Part shown: piece after piece, positions 32,928 to 43,260 of the stretch | How the letters are laid out: the number at the start of each line of letters is the position of its first letter | Position numbering within the stretch: the stretch's first letter is position 1 | Assembly (NCBI GenBank): GCA_022457155.1 | Contig: JAJGOT010000137.1 | Location: 244,501 to 308,500, forward strand | DNA: 64,000 nt | DNA from: Cladopsammia gracilis | Lineage: Eukaryota > Cnidaria > Anthozoa > Scleractinia > Dendrophylliidae | Direction: 5' to 3' | The notes under the pieces: model-generated | Told to the model about the DNA's origin: nothing | Seen by the model: the letters and a program-made list of their open reading frames with translations, nothing else | The model's database searches: none | Position numbers and translations under genes: made by a program

Positions 32928-33056
32928 TGTTGTGGTTCAATTTTATCCTTGGTTCAAATTTTATTTTCCTTTGTTTAAAACTCATTATAATACATTACCA
33001 TAGCCAAAAACAAAAGAAAATAAAACTTGAAGCAAGGATAAAATTGAACCACAACA
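32928..33056. mobile_element. 129-bp MITE with TATA flanks
   Basis: Nearly perfect hairpin: left tgttgtggttcaattttatc, right gataaaattgaaccacaaca. TATA precedes (32924-32927) and follows (33057-33060), so the duplication is TA or TATA. I recognise this as a family common in coral genomes. Confidence 0.75.
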
Positions 33057-33060
33057 TATA

Positions 33061-33850
33061 CATGTAGCTGCTAGCAGATTTGGACCAGGGGACTACTGGT
33101 ATATCTGCTAGCATGAATTGGATCCAAGGGGGCAAAATATGGGCTGAGGCTACTGTATAAAGTAAAGGAATGCCAAAAAGTGCAACAAAAAAGCTGGTGC
33201 AAATTTAGAGCATACATTAAGTCAAGCAAAATACAAGCAAAGCCATTTTAACAGCAAAAGTAATGTACTTTGACATAATTCAGTATAATGTTTCATCAAT
33301 TTTCATCAAAATTTTTCCGAATTTTTCTGTCAGTGAAAAGAATGGACTGGATGGATGGACTCAGTATTTCTTGACTGCACATGCACAGCGAACCCAAAAG
33401 AAAAGCACATGGGATTGTTTGCATCCCACAATAATAGTAGCTTGGGACTTGGCCCGGTCCTTCTTGTTCTAAGTTTGTCAAGCGAAATATGTTACAAGAG
33501 CACTAAAACTTGACATGCTCCTGTCCCAACAGTACCAGCCTGGAATCAGACTGTGTATAAAATACAATTTCGGCAAAAGTGTAAAATTGCAATTACATGT
33601 ATATTGATAGTAGGAAGTCAAATATTGATGTTGAACGCCATATTTATTTCAACGTAAGACTGTGTTTTTAAATACCCTGTCTCCAGTCTCCAGTCCACAG
33701 TCCATTCTTTATACTGACAGAAAAATTTGGTTAAAATTGGTGAAAATCAGGGGTAGTCCATCAGGTGGTCCATGGACCAAGTCCACGAGGGTAGTCCATG
33801 GACCCAGGTCCACATTATTTTGTACACAACCCTTTTATTCACCTGAAAGT
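33061..33850. other. Interior of CACTA-like element, no gene seen
   Basis: Short gtccatggacc repeats at about 33758-33812. No gene or RNA seen. Confidence 0.35.
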
Positions 33851-34001
33851 CTGGCCCTGGTTGTTCAAAAGATGGATATCGCTATCCACCGAATAAATCA
33901 ATATCCAGCGGATAAGCATAAACAAAACCAATTGTGTTATGCACTGGATAGTGATTTATCCGGTGGAGAGCGCTATCCATCTTTTGAACAACCGGGGCCA
34001 G
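33851..34001. mobile_element. 151-bp palindromic MITE
   Basis: Left ctggccctggttgttcaaaa is mirrored by ttttgaacaaccggggccag. The inner part repeats ggatagcgctatcc-like units. No unambiguous target duplication because the termini are themselves palindromic. Confidence 0.7.
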
Positions 34002-34309
34002 ATCTGCTTTTTCACTCTCAAATTTTGTTAAAGACATTTAACCCGCTGCCTCGCTTCAATGGAAGGTGGGTGCCTGGGATATCCAAGGGCTTCCACTGTG
34101 GCCAGCCAGCCCCTAGATAGAATACCGCTCCCATGGCTGGCAAATCCCCGCAACCCAGCCATGAGCCCCCGTTTCCATGCCGAAGGGACTCTCCGACCCG
34201 GCCACAGGCATGGGTCGGAGAGAAGGAAGGGCTCATGCTGGGGGAAGCCATGGCCCTGAACTCGCCAAAGTTCCGAGGCACCCTAAGCCCGCAAAAGGAG
34301 GAAAAAATA

Positions 34310-34310
<1 letters not shown>

Positions 34311-34357
<47 letters not shown>

Positions 34358-34375
34358 AAAAAAGAAAAGAAAAAT
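34311..34375. repeat. (GAAA)n microsatellite
   Basis: About 65 bp of GAAA repeats at the 3' side of the retrotransposon. Confidence 0.95.
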
Positions 34376-34378
34376 ACC

Positions 34379-35150
34379 TTAAGACAGTTGGCTTGCCACA
34401 CCTATGATAGTGTTGACTGGAGTACGAATGTACAGTTGGTAGGCGTCGCTTGACCATCGGCCAAGGGTTTTGATTAGATGATCCGGGATCCCTGAGTGGC
34501 TGCGGAGGTGGCCGCACCAATACGGAAACTGTGACCCGAAAAACAACCAGGAACTCCGGCCGAGGAGAAAATGGACCTGATGGAAGAAGCCAGCCACTGG
34601 CGGCTTAGAGGAGTGCCGTCTGTGAGTAGAAAAAGAGGGCCTGGAGCGGAGCCGCGAAGGTGCAAATACTGAACTAGAGCATGTACGGGGCAGAGGTCGT
34701 GCCTACCAGTACCGATGTAGATGTAGCAGCCCTGGCGAAAGGGGTCTGTCTTTGAGCATTTTATGTGGATCCTGAAGCTCTTAGGATTGGACATAGAGTC
34801 AGCTTGGATGTCGTTGACTGTGAGATGAATGGCTGGATCAAATGGGGCATTGACCGTAAACTCACCCGCTCGAAGGAAACCAAAAAATCCGATACAACAA
34901 GCGGCCCATAGCATTGTGTGGTTGTGGGCGGAGAAATCTAGTGAGCGATTAATGATCCGCATCAGATCACTTGTAATGGGTTGACGCTTAGGCTGGTTTA
35001 CTCCTTGGTGGCGCTTGATGCCCCGCAGAACGCGTCGCAGCTGTAGGCAGCCAATAAGAGGGTCAGGCAGACCTTCGTCGATGTGGAGAGATCTAACAGC
35101 TGACAGGTAAACTTTAATTGAAGAGTGGAGGAGAGTATCAGCAAGATGAG
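34379..35150 (-). pseudogene. Tyrosine recombinase of the DIRS/Ngaro element, frameshifted
   Basis: The main frame (34962-34474, extendable upstream without a stop to about 35150) has FFGFLRAGEFT, holding the first catalytic Arg, and SGHSFRIGAAT, the HxxR box. The last box (LIKTLGRWSSDAYQLYIR, with GRW and the nucleophilic Tyr) is in another frame from 34597 down to 34379, so one indel near 34490 separates it. The enzyme would integrate a circular cDNA without target duplication. All motifs except reading-frame continuity are preserved. Confidence 0.8.
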
Positions 35151-35315
35151 CGCAGAAATGTACGAGTGTTTCCTCGCTGGCAGGAAGCGCTGACCCAGAT
35201 GGATGGAGGCGATTATCCTGAATGCAGAAGGTTACGAAGCAACGCTGAGCTGACGAATAGCAATTCCGTGTCGACGGAGCAAGGCCATGAGTTAGGTAGA
35301 AACGACACTTGTCTG

Positions 35316-36925
35316 TCAGACAAGATCCAAGTCCAAGAGGAGCTGTTGAGGGATCTGGGTCTGATGGAAGGCTGCATGTGGGGCCAAGCGACGGAAGCGC
35401 TGAAACTGAAAACGAGACAGCGCGTCAGCAATGGGGTTACACTTTCTCCTGACTGAGGAGGCTGTGAAGGAAAAAGAGTGACGTGCAGCTAGGAGACAAA
35501 GGTAACGAACCAAAACCATTATGTCGGGGGCCCTCGAGGTGCCTGACCGCAGGATTTCCACCACTGAGTTGTTTTCCGATCGGAAATCGACCCTCTTAGA
35601 TGTCCATAGATGACCCCATACGTAGGCCGCAACCACGATAGGAAAAAGTTCCTTATACTCGATTGACTGGGGGGCCTGTGAGGCTAGCCAGGAGCCTGAG
35701 AACCAGTGGTGTTGGAACAAAGCACCGTAGCCCAGAGCACCTGAGGCATCTGAAGAAACTTCGAAGTCCGGCAGGGGGGCCCACTGGGGGTACTGAAGAA
35801 AACTGCAGCCATTCCAAGAGCGAAAGAGCTCTCGCCACCAAGTGAGGTCGAGAAAGAACTCCCGGTTGAGGCGAACTGGATGATCATCACGACGGAAAGC
35901 GCACAACAGGTTAATCATTCGGCGTAAGAAGGAGCGACCTTGAGGGACCACCTTGCAGGCATGTTGGAGGTGACCGATTAGCAACTCGAGGTCCTTCCGT
36001 TTACAGGAACGCTTGTGAGACCATTGTTCTAACAGAGCTGTTGTACTGTCAAACTTGTCTCTTGGAAGACGAGCCTGCAGGAGTAATGAGTCTAGTTCAA
36101 TCCCCAGGACAGTCAGACACGTAGAGGGGCCTTCGAATTTTTCTGGGTGGAGGGGGATGCCAAGCTGAGAAAAACAACGGATGGAGTTATCCAGATTGAG
36201 CTGACAAATTGGAGAGCCCGGTGGGCCAAGGGTGTGAAAGTCATCTAAATAGTGCATCAGGAAGGAGACGTCATAATTCTGTTTCGCAATCCATTCGACC
36301 AGGTCTGCAATATAAGTGAAAATGTAAGGAGCGGATGTGACGCCAAAAGGAAGGACCATGTCCACGTAATAGGCTCCTGCCATTTCATGCCCAGTAGTGG
36401 ACGGTCCTCTGGGTGGATTGGTACGATGCGGTAAGCACTCTGGACATCGAATTTTGCCATCAGTGTGCCGCAACCCAGCTGCATGATGCCTGCAATGATG
36501 TGATCCACCTTCATGTACTGGAGGGAGTAATCCTCGCTGGCAATGCCATCGTTGACGCTGTGCCCAGTTGGGCTGGACAAGTCCAAGATGAGGCGCCATT
36601 TTCCTGGCTGATTGCGTTTGGGAATGGCACCAAAACGACTGACATGAAGACTCTGGAAAGGGGGCTGAAGAAAGGGGCCTGCCACCCTGCCCAGTTGTAC
36701 TTCAGTATGGAGGTAATTATCGATGACCTGGGGGTTCGAGAGAGCTGAAGCCATGTTTCCTGATGCTGACTTAAGGGAAATATTGTGGTGAAGCCGAGGT
36801 GAAAACCATGACGTAGACCCCGGATGACATAGGCAGCTTTGTCTGGGTGTGGATAATTGCGAAGTTCGTGCTGCAGTCTGTCCACCGCAATGGGGGAAAG
36901 CTGTGACACTGGTTTCAAGGGGCAT
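35316..36925 (-). pseudogene. Reverse transcriptase and RNase H of the DIRS/Ngaro element, frameshifted
   Basis: RT fingers and first palm motif are in the frame 36925-36257 (SRFGAIPKRNQPGKWRLILD, AKFDVQSAYR). The rest is in the frame 36599-35316: LPFGVTSAPYIF, catalytic YLDD (MHYLDDF), then thumb and an RNase H domain (EVSSDASGALGYGA, IEYKELFPIV, ADALSRF). A frameshift near 36370 separates them. The order and the RNase H placement match DIRS-order Pol proteins. Confidence 0.82.
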
Positions 36926-38520
36926 GCTGCTGGGGGAGTGGAGGTGGTGTCCTCGGAAGGCGACGAGACTGGTTGATGGGAAACCAGCTGTGACTGACCT
37001 GCATGCTGATTAACTGGAGCTGGAGAAGAATGCAACTGTAACGGACGAACGTTAATCAAAGAAGACGAATCAAAGCTATGTACAGGATTGGCTGGGCTTG
37101 GGGAGACTGCGGTAGCATGTTGAGAAACTGGAACTCGAGGAGAATGCAACTGTGACGGACGAACATAAATCAACGAAGACGAATTAAAGCTATGAACAGG
37201 ATTGGCCAGGCTGAGAGAGTCTGTGGTAACGTGTTGAGAAACTGGAAAACGAGGAGAACGCAACTGTAACGGACGAACATTGATCAACGGAGACAAAACC
37301 AGGCTATGTACAGGATTGGCTGTGCTTCGAGAGTCAGCAGTAGCGGCGGCCCCCCTTTTCCTGGGAAGGGGAGCGGGACCGAGCTCGGCGTGTAGGGCGG
37401 TGGGGGCATGGGTGCTTCGGTGGTCTCCATTGCACGCTTCGCATGCATGACGAAACCGGCAACGCCCAAAGGGCCAACGACAACGTCCATCATTCCACGA
37501 GTGGCAGTATTGTGTGGCACTCGAGTTGCCCGAGGCAGCAGGTACCTTGGAAGACGATGAAGCTGGCCAAGGTGCAGGGCCTGGTAAAGATGTTGAAGCG
37601 GAGGGAGATCTTGTGTGGAAATTATATAGATCAGCATTCATGCGAGACCAATCCGTGGAACCTGAGGCTGCCGCTTCCTTCCTGTACGTTATGTCGTAAT
37701 TGAGCCAGGACCTGTCGCGGAAACGCTTAGCTGTTTGGATGATCAGCAGTTTGTACTTGTGGAGGTCAAGCCAGCGGGAAGGAAACGAGTGGCAGAGCAC
37801 CAAGCAGAAAATTGAGAAGGCCTCTACCCAGGTAACAATGTCCGTTATTTCCACCACGCGCTTCTTCTTCTCGACTAGTAACTTTCCCTCCAAGTACGCC
37901 TGGGGTTCCGTGTCCTGGGCCTTGATGTTGTCCGACATAAGGTCAGCGAGTTCAATAAACTGTCCTCCTGTGATTTTTACCACCAACTTGTGGGGGATGG
38001 GAGAATACCCGGGGCCAACCGGAAAATCCATTCCGAGAGTGGGGGACTTCGAGGAAAACGCTGTGGCCGGAGAGCCCCCGATCGATAATGGCGGGAACGA
38101 GGTGGATGTGGCGGGAGAAAGAGAAGACACCACGGCAGGGGAACCCAAGGTACTGTACGTAGATATAAACGATGGAACTACAAGCGTACCTGACTGAGAA
38201 GAAGACTGGCTGGGAATAATGAAGGGCGAAGCCGAAGACGACGGAATAGAGTTTGACGATGGAACCGAACTGGAAGACATGGCCGTGTTTTCACCAACGT
38301 GCTCGCGAAGTGACGACAGCAGAGCAGGTAAAGAATCCGCCAAAGCCTTCGAAATCGCCAGAGAAAGGGCATTGCTGTCCGGCAAACCGACACTATGGGG
38401 CGAAGCCGAGGTTGTAGTGACGGTCGAGATGGAAGTCGAAGTTGTCGAGTTGTTGTGAGAGCTGGAAGGCGAAGCAGCTGGCGGAGAGAAGGTAGACATG
38501 CTGTTGTTCGTCGACCGCAT
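36511..38520 (-). CDS. Gag-like protein of the DIRS/Ngaro element
   Basis: The 669-codon frame starts at 38520. It has a Ser/Thr/Pro-rich N-terminal third, then a globular segment (about residues 180-290, with DIVTWVEAFSIFCLVLC), then a Cys/His cluster (CHSWNDGRCRWPFGRCRFRH and CEACNGDH) resembling a nucleic-acid-binding knuckle. Three tandem variants of an about 40-residue unit (ANPVHSF, INVRPLQLHSP, VSQH) follow. The last about 130 codons overlap Pol and are probably out-of-frame read-through, so the real end is likely near 36930. Confidence 0.7.
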   Translation of the reverse strand: MRSTNNSMSTFSPPAASPSSSHNNSTTSTSISTVTTTSASPHSVGLPDSNALSLAISKALADSLPALLSSLREHVGENTAMSSSSVPSSNSIPSSSASPFIIPSQSSSQSGTLVVPSFISTYSTLGSPAVVSSLSPATSTSFPPLSIGGSPATAFSSKSPTLGMDFPVGPGYSPIPHKLVVKITGGQFIELADLMSDNIKAQDTEPQAYLEGKLLVEKKKRVVEITDIVTWVEAFSIFCLVLCHSFPSRWLDLHKYKLLIIQTAKRFRDRSWLNYDITYRKEAAASGSTDWSRMNADLYNFHTRSPSASTSLPGPAPWPASSSSKVPAASGNSSATQYCHSWNDGRCRWPFGRCRFRHACEACNGDHRSTHAPTALHAELGPAPLPRKRGAAATADSRSTANPVHSLVLSPLINVRPLQLRSPRFPVSQHVTTDSLSLANPVHSFNSSSLIYVRPSQLHSPRVPVSQHATAVSPSPANPVHSFDSSSLINVRPLQLHSSPAPVNQHAGQSQLVSHQPVSSPSEDTTSTPPAACPLKPVSQLSPIAVDRLQHELRNYPHPDKAAYVIRGLRHGFHLGFTTIFPLSQHQETWLQLSRTPRSSIITSILKYNWAGWQAPFFSPLSRVFMSVVLVPFPNAISQENGASSWTCPAQLGTASTMALPARITPSST

Positions 38521-38800
38521 CGCACGCTTCGAGGAGAAAGAATTCTTGAGACGCGGAACGCAGACAAACCGTTGTTTAAAAACCAGCAGCGCGAGCTGCT
38601 AAAAGGCAACCGCTATAAACGCTAACCGCCCAAGAAAAGAAAAAACTAGCAGCGCGAGCTGCTCACACGCCACTAACAAGAACGTTAAAACACGCTGAAA
38701 CAAAGCTGGATCCAACCATGTGAGCCTGCACTTGAACACGTGACCGCTTACCAGGAGGACCGCCCGCTAAGCTCGTGGCGGTTAACTTTGTTAAAATATC

Positions 38801-39155
38801 ATTTTAACTAAATTAAATTATTGGTAAAAGGACTTTGTGTGATCCAATTCTGTCTGTAATCATGCTTGTGATTAAACAAATTGGATTCCTGCAATTTTGT
38901 TCCACCACTCACATGATTACAGAGTGATTTCAGCTGCACTCATCCACTAGCATAATTTATTTTGAACGTTACCAAAAACTACACACCCAGTATTCCGGTA
39001 TATACTAATATAAATTTTCAATTAGTATATACCAGTATGTGTTTTCTATTTTATGTTATAGGATGAACTAAAAGCCCTTGTAATTACCACAGAATTTCTG
39101 CCTTGAACTGCCGTTAAATTTGAAAATTATGATCATGAAAGCTTAATTTTCAAAA
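38801..39155. other. Flank inside CACTA-like element, no gene seen
   Basis: Contains a small palindrome, ggtatatactaat mirrored as attagtatatacc (38997-39033). Nothing else. Confidence 0.4.
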
Positions 39156-39238
39156 AGTATACAAACCAAATGAAGAATGATCCTCGCAGTTATGAACGCA
39201 ATTTAAGCAATTGCGAAAAGAAGCCTGAAAAAATTCAG

Positions 39239-39289
39239 GACTTCAACGGGGTTCGAACCCGTGACCTCGCGATACCGGTGCGATGCTCT

Positions 39290-39309
<20 letters not shown>
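39239..39309 (-). tRNA. tRNA-Thr-like (GGT) in repeat unit 1
   Basis: The 71-nt sequence folds as a cloverleaf: acceptor GGCTTCA/TGAAGTC, D arm AGTTGGTA, T arm GGTTCGAACC. The anticodon loop reads CCGGTAT, giving GGT, but with C rather than the universal U at position 33 and one mismatch in its stem. It is therefore more likely a SINE-embedded tRNA-like sequence than a working tRNA gene. Confidence 0.55.
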
Positions 39310-39324
<15 letters not shown>

Positions 39325-39488
39325 AGGTCAATTGTAGGTTCATATGTTCCCGTGAAAGGAGTGAATGTGAAATGATATATATGAAATAAATCATATATGA
39401 ACTGCGGAAATGAAATCAAATGAAGAATGATCCTCGCAGTTATGAACGCAATTTAAGCAATTGCGAAAAGAAGCCTGAAAAAATTCAG

Positions 39489-39539
39489 GACTTCAACGGG
39501 GTTCGAACCCGTGACCTCGCGATACCGGTGCGATGCTCT

Positions 39540-39559
<20 letters not shown>
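39489..39559 (-). tRNA. tRNA-Thr-like (GGT) in repeat unit 2
   Basis: Exact second copy, 250 bp downstream of the first, with the same non-canonical anticodon loop and the same doubt about function. Confidence 0.55.
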
Positions 39560-39574
<15 letters not shown>

Positions 39575-39787
39575 AGGTCAATTGTAGGTTCATATGTTCC
39601 CGTGAAAGGAGTGAATGTGAAATGATATATATGAAATAAATCATATATGAACTGCGGAAATGAAATCAGGCTTCTTTTCGCAATTGCTTAAATTGCGTTC
39701 ATAACTGCGAGGATCATTCTTCATTTGATTTCATTTCCGCAGTTCATATATGATTTATTTCATATATATCATTTCAGTATACAAACC

Positions 39788-40734
39788 ATTATTAACTATT
39801 AGAACCTAATAACCTGACATAACGAAGACAACTTAAGACCCTACACCGTAAACAAAGATTATAGCTTACCTCTAACGTTTCTTCGACTACTTGACTCCAT
39901 GCATCTAAAAACAGCTTCAAGAGCTGAAGTCTAGCTAGGGCAGAACGTTTCCATCTGTTGTTGTTGTTGCACGATCGAGATGATGCATAAGCACCAAAGT
40001 CATCCGTTCAAATATGCATGATGCAAAGTAAGGCGAAGAAATGGAAGTCTCGGTCTTATCAACTACTTTCTTTAGCGAAGGATAAAAGCAAAAGAGATCA
40101 CGGCCAGCAACGGACAAAATATCTCACCTTTCAAATTCGTTCAAATTCTAATATGGCGGCACGCTATCTCAAATGAGAAACCGCTGGCTCGACACAATGC
40201 AGTGACTGATCGTCACCAGATTTACAGTTCGTATCTCGATTGAGCCCTGAACAAACAGTTCACTTGAACTGTTAACCTGTTTCATGGTCTTCCATACTAT
40301 TAGATCAAACGTGAATGCGAACGCGAACACAGGAGGACACTGGCGTTTCATTTTTGCGTGCACTATAATGAATTTACCCCACTATCTCAGAGCCAGTTCG
40401 CCCCCCGGTTCGCCCCCCGGTTCGCCCCGGCGTTCCAGGCCCTAAGAGTAGTTCCGATAATAGATATTCGCCGAGCAACAACTGTAAAACTCGAAGCGTT
40501 TTCAAACGTAAGAACATTTATTTATTTATTTATTTTACAGTTTTACATCGGGAGTATTTCTAGGCTACTGTTCCCTAAATATCCCTGATTTTTGTTCAAC
40601 TTGAATTTTGCCTTGGCCTTGACCGGTTCGAACACTGATCAGGGTTTTTCTACATTAGTCAAATAGTCACGTTTGGGTGAACCTTCACAACCATGAGTAT
40701 GATGTGATGAAAGGCAGTTTTAGGCTATTTGTTA
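39788..40734. other. Interior of CACTA-like element, no firm gene
   Basis: Contains a short ggttcgccccccggttcgcc tandem at about 40397-40430. Small ORFs on both strands lack domains. Nothing else is supported. Confidence 0.35.
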
Positions 40735-41335
40735 TGGTAGCTTTACGCACACTTTACACCGCCGCCAAATGAATCTTTAGTTTATTGCACACCGCGCAAT
40801 GACCAGCCAAACTAAAGCAAGCACTGATTTTCCTTCCCCTTCTTTGCCATGCTGCACTGGTTCAAGCTTTTCGATTAAGCAGTTTGGTAGTGTGCTAGGT
40901 GTCAAGTCAGCGGAAGAACAGAAGGGAGAAAGATCTTACGTGACGGCCGACGTATCGCAAACCGATCGCGAGTGTAGCTTCGGCCAAAGCGCCACACACT
41001 ATTGACACTTCACTTTACGTTCGTTTCTGAAGAGAGCGGTTAAAGCAACTTTAATGTACGTAAAACGTTAACAATCGTAAGTGTGACTAAACACATTTAC
41101 GCTAGCTTTACAATAGCCTTACGTTTGACTAAGTAAAACGCAACTTTACGCAAACTTTACATCCTACGTAAATTAGCGTAAAGCTGAGTAACCAACTTTA
41201 CGCTACCTTTAAACAGGCTTTACGTTCAGATTACGTAAATCTACCTTTATACACCTTTACGGGCATGTAAAGTTGGTGTAAAGTTTGTTTACCAACTTTA
41301 CGCGGATTTAAGCAAACTTTAATTTTCCGTAAATT
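40735..41335. repeat. Subterminal CGTAAAG/CTTTACG array, right
   Basis: Dense ctttacg and cgtaaag motifs in both orientations from 40985 to 41335, plus an outlying cluster at 40735-40760, separated by about 220 bp of other sequence. It mirrors the left array of the same element. Confidence 0.72.
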
Positions 41336-41352
41336 TGAATTTTTATGCTGTG

Positions 41353-41829
41353 ATAGATGAAAACGGATGAGTATATTTAAGTAATGATCCGCATAAGAAG
41401 GATAGCGCTGAACGGCAATGAAATGTCAAGCACGATGGAATGTCAAGTTTTTTCATTGTTACAACTAGTGATCTCATTGGCCTAGACTCAAAAACCGCTA
41501 AAAAGTTAAGGTTCAAGGTGCATTTTGTCTAATTTTTTTAAGGTTTCAAGTAATTTGAGACCCAATCGCACAACATACAATTTTTCAAAGATATTGTATT
41601 TGGGGAACTTCATCAAAGAAGCAAAATTATTAGCTATTGTCTTCTGCTATTCTGATTGGTTAAGCACGAACATTTCCTAAAATTTATTCGACGCAAATGG
41701 ATTTTCTTTATTTTTATAATGAAATATAATTATTAACCATCAGCTCCTCCTCTATTCTTGAAATCAAAGATATTCTATGTGGGAAAGAGCTAATGCCGTA
41801 GAACAATGAAGTTTCCTATCGTTCTTATG
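41353..41829. other. Flank of CACTA-like element, no gene seen
   Basis: AT-rich, without features that I can support. Confidence 0.4.
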
Positions 41830-42341
41830 TGGAACAATACTTAATAAACTTCATTTTTTCTCGACTTACAGTACTCTGGTCTGTTCACTGGCTCTAGCTA
41901 CAAGACAAATATTATTTAAACTTGAGCGGTATGAACCCAGGGGTGGGGCATTTACCGTTCTTTTTTGGCCCGATCGCGAGGGATTTGAACGGCTTACTTG
42001 TCCCCACCGTGGGGAATTTACCATTTCTTTTTAAAAGAAACGGAAATGCCCGGGGGTTGGCCCGGGGGGGGGGGGGGGGGATGGGCATCCGTACATGTTG
42101 GTAACCCACTACTCTATTGGACCCGCTATTCAGCTCTCTTTCCCACTTAGCTTTAAAGCATTCTTACCTGCATAGCTTAAGCTTATTACCAGCATAGATA
42201 CTTCAGACAAGTAAAAAATATAATTATGAATAATGGATGCAAACAGTTAAATCGAAGTTACAAGAAATCGTTTCGTAAGTTTTGATACTTTAAATATGGC
42301 AGGAAAACATGTTATGATTTTGCCGATTTTAGCCGACTATA

Positions 42342-42707
42342 ATGGTCAATCTTCCAAAGGGATTCGTAGATCCCAATCTAAATCTTACTGAACATGAAAC
42401 AATAATAAATGGACTGTACCAAAACCGTTTTGATTTGAAATTCTATCCACGCAGTTGTGAGAAAAGGCCGTTTGAAAAGGGCTTAAAATTTGCGAATCCG
42501 CCACAGCCACACGAGACGAAAATTGGCACGCTCACCAAAAACATGAAATCAATCCCAAATCACTCATCACGTGAATACAGTTTGATCGAATCTCAAATAA
42601 TCAACATAAATCAAAAAGACGCTGAAAACAGGCAAAAAGTAGGTCAAACAACCTACACAAGTTACCCCATCACCCCAAATATGAAGCGATCTTCTTATGC
42701 AAATTAG
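42342..42707 (+). CDS. Hypothetical 121-codon ORF in duplicated block
   Basis: Starts MVNLPKGFVDPN. It has no recognised domain and is rich in Lys and Asn. Most of the frame is conserved in the inverted copy (26364-26029), but that copy has a stop upstream of its first Met. It lies antisense to the direction of the SAM exon nearby. Conservation could reflect recent duplication only. Confidence 0.25.
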   Translation: MVNLPKGFVDPNLNLTEHETIINGLYQNRFDLKFYPRSCEKRPFEKGLKFANPPQPHETKIGTLTKNMKSIPNHSSREYSLIESQIININQKDAENRQKVGQTTYTSYPITPNMKRSSYAN

Positions 42708-42929
42708 CCGAAAACAAGGGGGGGTGGTCAAGTCGAATAAAAATAAGCCAATTTGTTTTAAAAGGGAATATTTTTTAATCGTATCAGAAGGGTAATCTGT
42801 GGTAGAAATGGCCGACCTCGAACCGTGGGCTCTGCCCGATTTTCTCTGACAATGACACTTAAATTCTTTTGCCTTTGAAATGAAAACATTTACGATATAT
42901 TAAAAAGAAACAAAACGGTCAAACGTACC

Positions 42930-43025
42930 TTAAAAAATGTCTACAAGCTTTTCTAGCCCTTGCTGGACCAGCCATTTTCCGACAAACTCTTCATCCTTGC
43001 CAATAAAGTCCTTGAAGGATGTCAT
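42930..43025 (-). pseudogene. Duplicate SAM N-terminal exon with a stop
   Basis: Paralogue of 27908-28004 on the other strand: starts MTSFKDFIGK and contains EEFVGKWLVQQGLEKLVDIF, then TAA at 42930-42932 created by an extra T before the donor. The donor-like gtacgt follows. It is a broken copy of the same exon. Confidence 0.6.
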
Positions 43026-43260
43026 GCTTGAAGAATTGTCAAACTGCAAGGCCAAAGCCACGTGGCTGTCAAATTCCCCAGGGTAAATGACGGATGTGCT
43101 AATACCCGCCCACCCGGCCTACCTAGATTTACTCATGCCTCACCCCCGGGATAGCAACATGTGTAAATGGGGGGGGGGGGGGGGGGGGGGGATGGGCACT
43201 GCTGGAATTGACTCAGCCATTAATAAAATAATTTTTGCTATCACATAGGGCTTTTCACGG

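Larger units (their letters stand above)
34002..38800 (-). mobile_element. DIRS/Ngaro-type tyrosine-recombinase retrotransposon
   Basis: On the minus strand the order is Gag-like (38520 to about 36930), reverse transcriptase with RNase H (36925-35316), then a tyrosine recombinase (about 35150-34380). Use of a tyrosine recombinase instead of a DDE integrase defines the DIRS order. Upstream of gag, AGCAGCGCGAGCTGCT palindromes occur twice (about 38586 and 38647). The outer ends are approximate because no terminal repeats were resolved by eye. At least two frameshifts (near 36370 and 34490) suggest a decayed copy. It lies inside the CACTA-like element. Confidence 0.8.
39168..39775. mobile_element. 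Tandem tRNA-derived repeat with 12-bp target duplication
   Basis: Two 250-bp units (39168-39417 and 39418-39667) are identical by eye and are followed by a 108-bp inverted partial unit (39668-39775). The whole is flanked by AGTATACAAACC at 39156-39167 and 39776-39787. Each full unit has a minus-strand tRNA-like sequence. A 12-bp duplication and tRNA content suggest SINE-type retroposition followed by unit duplication, or template switching during insertion. The predicted peptides from the antisense of the tRNA are not genes. Confidence 0.78.
29531..41352. mobile_element. 11.8 kb CACTA/CMC-like element with subterminal repeat arrays (composite)
   Basis: The left end CACAGCATGAAAAGG is mirrored by the right end (tttttatgctgtg), with ATA on both flanks (29528-29530 and 41353-41355). 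Terminal CAC, a 3-bp duplication, and dense short subterminal repeats (CGTAAAG/CTTTACG) at both ends are features of the CACTA/EnSpm group. No DDE transposase is recognisable between the ends; the interior is filled by other elements including a Ngaro-type retrotransposon. Two independent insertions of the same short element in opposite orientation, flanked by chance ATA, are an alternative. Confidence 0.6.
41830..43260. repeat. Inverted-duplicate block matching 25.6-28.1 kb
   Basis: Read on the minus strand, the block has three segments: A (43260-42890, matching 27720-28085), B (42870-42190, matching 25930-26610) and C (42090-41830, matching 25640-25870). In the 25-28 kb region the order is C, B, then A, so the two copies differ by rearrangement. 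Poly(G) tracts occur at about 42065-42081 and 43169-43191, mirrored by poly(C) or poly(G) at the matching places. Confidence 0.7.

Noticed and set aside
34133..34453. Lys/Glu repeat ORFs
   Set aside because: Produced by the (GAAA)n microsatellite next to the retrotransposon.
37443..38625. Several plus-strand ORFs of 60-165 codons
   Set aside because: They run antisense to the Gag-like frame, which has the Cys/His motif and fits the retrotransposon order.
39203..39644. Two identical 63-codon proteins containing HSSVGRASHRYREVTGSNP
   Set aside because: This peptide is the translation of the tRNA-like sequence in the repeat units and is a well-known false gene prediction in such genomes.
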